From positions 839 through 7,798 of the forward strand of contig DHQV01000028.1 of the NCBI GenBank assembly GCA_002408185.1: a DNA stretch of 6,960 nt, read 5' to 3'. The stretch is from Deltaproteobacteria bacterium UBA5329 (GTDB lineage: Bacteria > Desulfobacterota > Syntrophorhabdia > Syntrophorhabdales > Syntrophorhabdaceae). Both the position numbers and the translations under genes were made by a program. Of this stretch, positions 5,131-6,960 are shown piece by piece (within the stretch, counting starts at the first letter, position 1; the number at the start of each line of letters is the position of its first letter). Under the pieces are notes generated by a model. That model was given only the letters and a program-made list of their open reading frames with translations, was not told where the DNA came from and searched no databases.

Positions 5131-6960
5131 CGAAGAACGTGTCATCCGCCCATACAAAGATCACGGCCGTTACGGAAATCATCCGGTCCCTCGGTCTTGT
5201 CTTCGGGGATATCGGTACAAGCCCGATATACACCCTGACCATTCTTTTTATAATGTTGAAACCCAGTGAAGCCAATGTTATGGGCGTACTGTCGCTCATC
5301 ATCTGGACCCTGACGATACTGGTCTCGGTCGAATACGCCTGGCTTGCTATGAGCCTCGGGGAAAAAGGCGAAGGTGGCGCTTTCGTGCTCCGGGGCATTC
5401 TCGTACGTCTTTTGAAAAAGACCCGTTCAATGGTCTTCGTCACCATCCTCACGTATATAGGCATTTCCCTTCTGGTCGGCGACGGCGTTATCACGCCTGC
5501 GATCAGTATACTCAGTGCGGTCGAGGGCATACTCCTTATCCCGGGTTTCGCGGGAACAAAACAGACAACGCTGATCGTGGTCGCTGCGGTTATAGCAATT
5601 CTTCTTTTTACCTTTCAGAAAAAAGGGACCGACAAGGTCGCAGGAGCATTCGGGCCGCTGATGCTCATCTGGTTTTTGGCAATCGCCCTGTCAGGCATCC
5701 TGTCGATCGTACATACCCCGTCGGTCTTCAAGGCGATCAACCCCTACTATGGGATAAGGTTCCTTTACCAGAACGGTATCGCCGGATTCTTCGTTCTCTC
5801 CGAGGTCATACTGTGCGCCACAGGAGGCGAGGCCTTGTATGCCGATATGGGCCATCTCGGAAGAAAGCCCATTCTGAGGGCATGGTATTTCGTCTTCATT
5901 GCGCTCGTACTGTGCTATCTCGGGCAAGGGTCTTTCATATTGCACCATCCCGGGGGAACCAACATCCTCTTCGGGATGGTCCTGGGTCAGTCCGTCCTCC
6001 TCTACGTACCTTTCCTGATCTTGAGCATTATTGCGACCGTCATCGCATCCCAGGCACTCATAAGCGGCATGTTTTCGATAGTATATCAGGGGATAAACAC
6101 CCGGCTCCTGCCCATGTTCAAGATCGACTATACCTCGGCGAAATTACGTTCACAGATATATATCGGTTTCGTCAACTGGTTCCTGCTCATATCGGTGCTT
6201 TTTATCATGTACGAATTCCAGGAATCCCACAGGCTGGCGGCGGCATACGGCCTCGCGGTCACGGGGACCATGACCCTGACGGGCATCATGATGACGGCGA
6301 TATTCTATTTCCGCCGTAAACGCTTCCAAATGGCTGTTTCGATCTTCGTAACGATCATCGATATCATCTTCCTTGTCTCCAACATGTACAAAATACCCCA
6401 CGGCGGTTACTGGTCCATAATAATAGCGATCATACCGCTTATCGTTATGCTTATATACACGGCAGGACAGCGAAAACTTTACCGGAAGATCCGGCCCCTG
6501 CCGCTTGGCGTATTCCTCGAAAGCTATAATCAGGTATACCGGGAGCTCAATAAGATCAGCGGCGTGGCGTTGTACTTCGCCCGGGACCCGAGATTCATAC
6601 CTCCGTATATTGTCCACACAATGTTCCGTAACCACATTATCTACGAAACCAATATTATCGTTTCAATAAAGACCCTTGACAACCCGTTCGGCGTAACGAG
6701 CTCATTCAAGGAATCTCTGGCAGAGGGCCTCGAGGTTTTCGAGATAACGATGGGGTATATGGAAGTTGTCGAGATCGAAAAGATCCTTCAAGAAGCAGGG
6801 ATCAATGAAAAGGTCATCTTTTACGGCCTCGAAGAGATTGCAACCGACAAACCCATCTGGAAGATTTTCTCGATATTCAAGAAGCTCGCGCCCCCTTTCA
6901 TCCAGTTTCATGACCTTCCCCTGAACAAACTCCACGGCGTCGTCACCCGGGTTGAAATGT
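5127..6960 (+). CDS. kup: KUP-family potassium uptake transporter (partial, 3' end cut)
   Basis: The frame is open from ATG 5127 to the window edge (611 codons). It is an inner-membrane K+ uptake protein, probably a K+/H+ symporter as in family members. Diagnostic KUP motifs in order are GDIGTSPIYT (27-36), GEGG (81-84), GDGVITPAISILSAVEG (118-134), TGGEALYADMGHLG (232-245), GQG (266-268) and ATVIASQALISG (303-314). About 12 membrane helices fill roughly residues 20-460. The cytoplasmic C-terminal domain starts near 479, with DPRFIPPYIVH matching the family's DPxFVPPxLLH. The final residues VVTRVEM align with the usual terminal TQVEI, so the T at 6960 may be the first base of the stop codon, with little or nothing missing. 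The micro-ORF upstream overlaps the start as ATGA. No transporter subunit gene is nearby; KUP proteins act without one. Divergent from the HTH-ATPase unit. Confidence 0.95.
   Translation, partial: MTKNVSSAHTKITAVTEIIRSLGLVFGDIGTSPIYTLTILFIMLKPSEANVMGVLSLIIWTLTILVSVEYAWLAMSLGEKGEGGAFVLRGILVRLLKKTRSMVFVTILTYIGISLLVGDGVITPAISILSAVEGILLIPGFAGTKQTTLIVVAAVIAILLFTFQKKGTDKVAGAFGPLMLIWFLAIALSGILSIVHTPSVFKAINPYYGIRFLYQNGIAGFFVLSEVILCATGGEALYADMGHLGRKPILRAWYFVFIALVLCYLGQGSFILHHPGGTNILFGMVLGQSVLLYVPFLILSIIATVIASQALISGMFSIVYQGINTRLLPMFKIDYTSAKLRSQIYIGFVNWFLLISVLFIMYEFQESHRLAAAYGLAVTGTMTLTGIMMTAIFYFRRKRFQMAVSIFVTIIDIIFLVSNMYKIPHGGYWSIIIAIIPLIVMLIYTAGQRKLYRKIRPLPLGVFLESYNQVYRELNKISGVALYFARDPRFIPPYIVHTMFRNHIIYETNIIVSIKTLDNPFGVTSSFKESLAEGLEVFEITMGYMEVVEIEKILQEAGINEKVIFYGLEEIATDKPIWKIFSIFKKLAPPFIQFHDLPLNKLHGVVTRVEM

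Noticed and set aside
6150..6635. 161-residue minus-strand frame opposite kup
   Set aside because: Asp/Arg/His-rich shadow of the hydrophobic KUP codons with no family signal.

Overview
This window reads as bacterial chromosome with moderate GC coding DNA and AT-richer intergenic DNA. Strong Shine-Dalgarno sequences precede most genes. Heptanucleotide-repeat hairpins sit at several gene ends. From memory, such repeats are common in Desulfobacterota (former Deltaproteobacteria) and related anaerobes such as the Syntrophales or Syntrophorhabdales. That placement is an inference from style and gene content; no marker gene is present to confirm it.

Layout: (1) 1-143 is the tail of an upstream transcription unit, with a heptamer-repeat hairpin (7-49) and a perfect intrinsic terminator stem (51-80). 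(2) 144-1370 (+) encodes a 12-helix major facilitator superfamily transporter whose last eight codons lie inside another heptamer-repeat hairpin. (3) 1494-2423 (+) encodes a TPR-array scaffold protein. (4) A perfect 28-bp palindrome covers its stop codon and separates it from a convergent unit. (5) On the minus strand a two-gene unit, 4717-4148 then 4072-2453, encodes an excisionase-type helix-turn-helix protein with a long N-terminal extension and an ExeA/MshM-like AAA+ ATPase. The ATPase carries a roughly 190-residue Pro/Glu-rich linker with tandem repeats and an unrecognised C-terminal block. (6) A 409-bp divergent intergenic region holds a very good sigma70-type promoter for the minus-strand unit, a 16-bp palindrome lying over that promoter, a 50-bp GC-rich island and a candidate plus-strand promoter. 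(7) 5127-6960 (+) encodes a KUP-family potassium transporter that is cut by the window edge at or almost at its natural C-terminus. A 7-codon micro-ORF overlaps its start codon.

How the genes work together: the HTH gene and ATPase gene share orientation, a 75-nt gap and probably one promoter, so they are the best candidate for a functional module. The HTH protein could bind the palindrome in its own promoter (inference). The MFS, TPR and KUP genes look like ordinary neighbours with no demonstrated link. The least familiar material is the HTH plus ExeA-like ATPase pair, including the domain after the Pro-rich linker, and the structured or regulatory DNA between that pair and kup.
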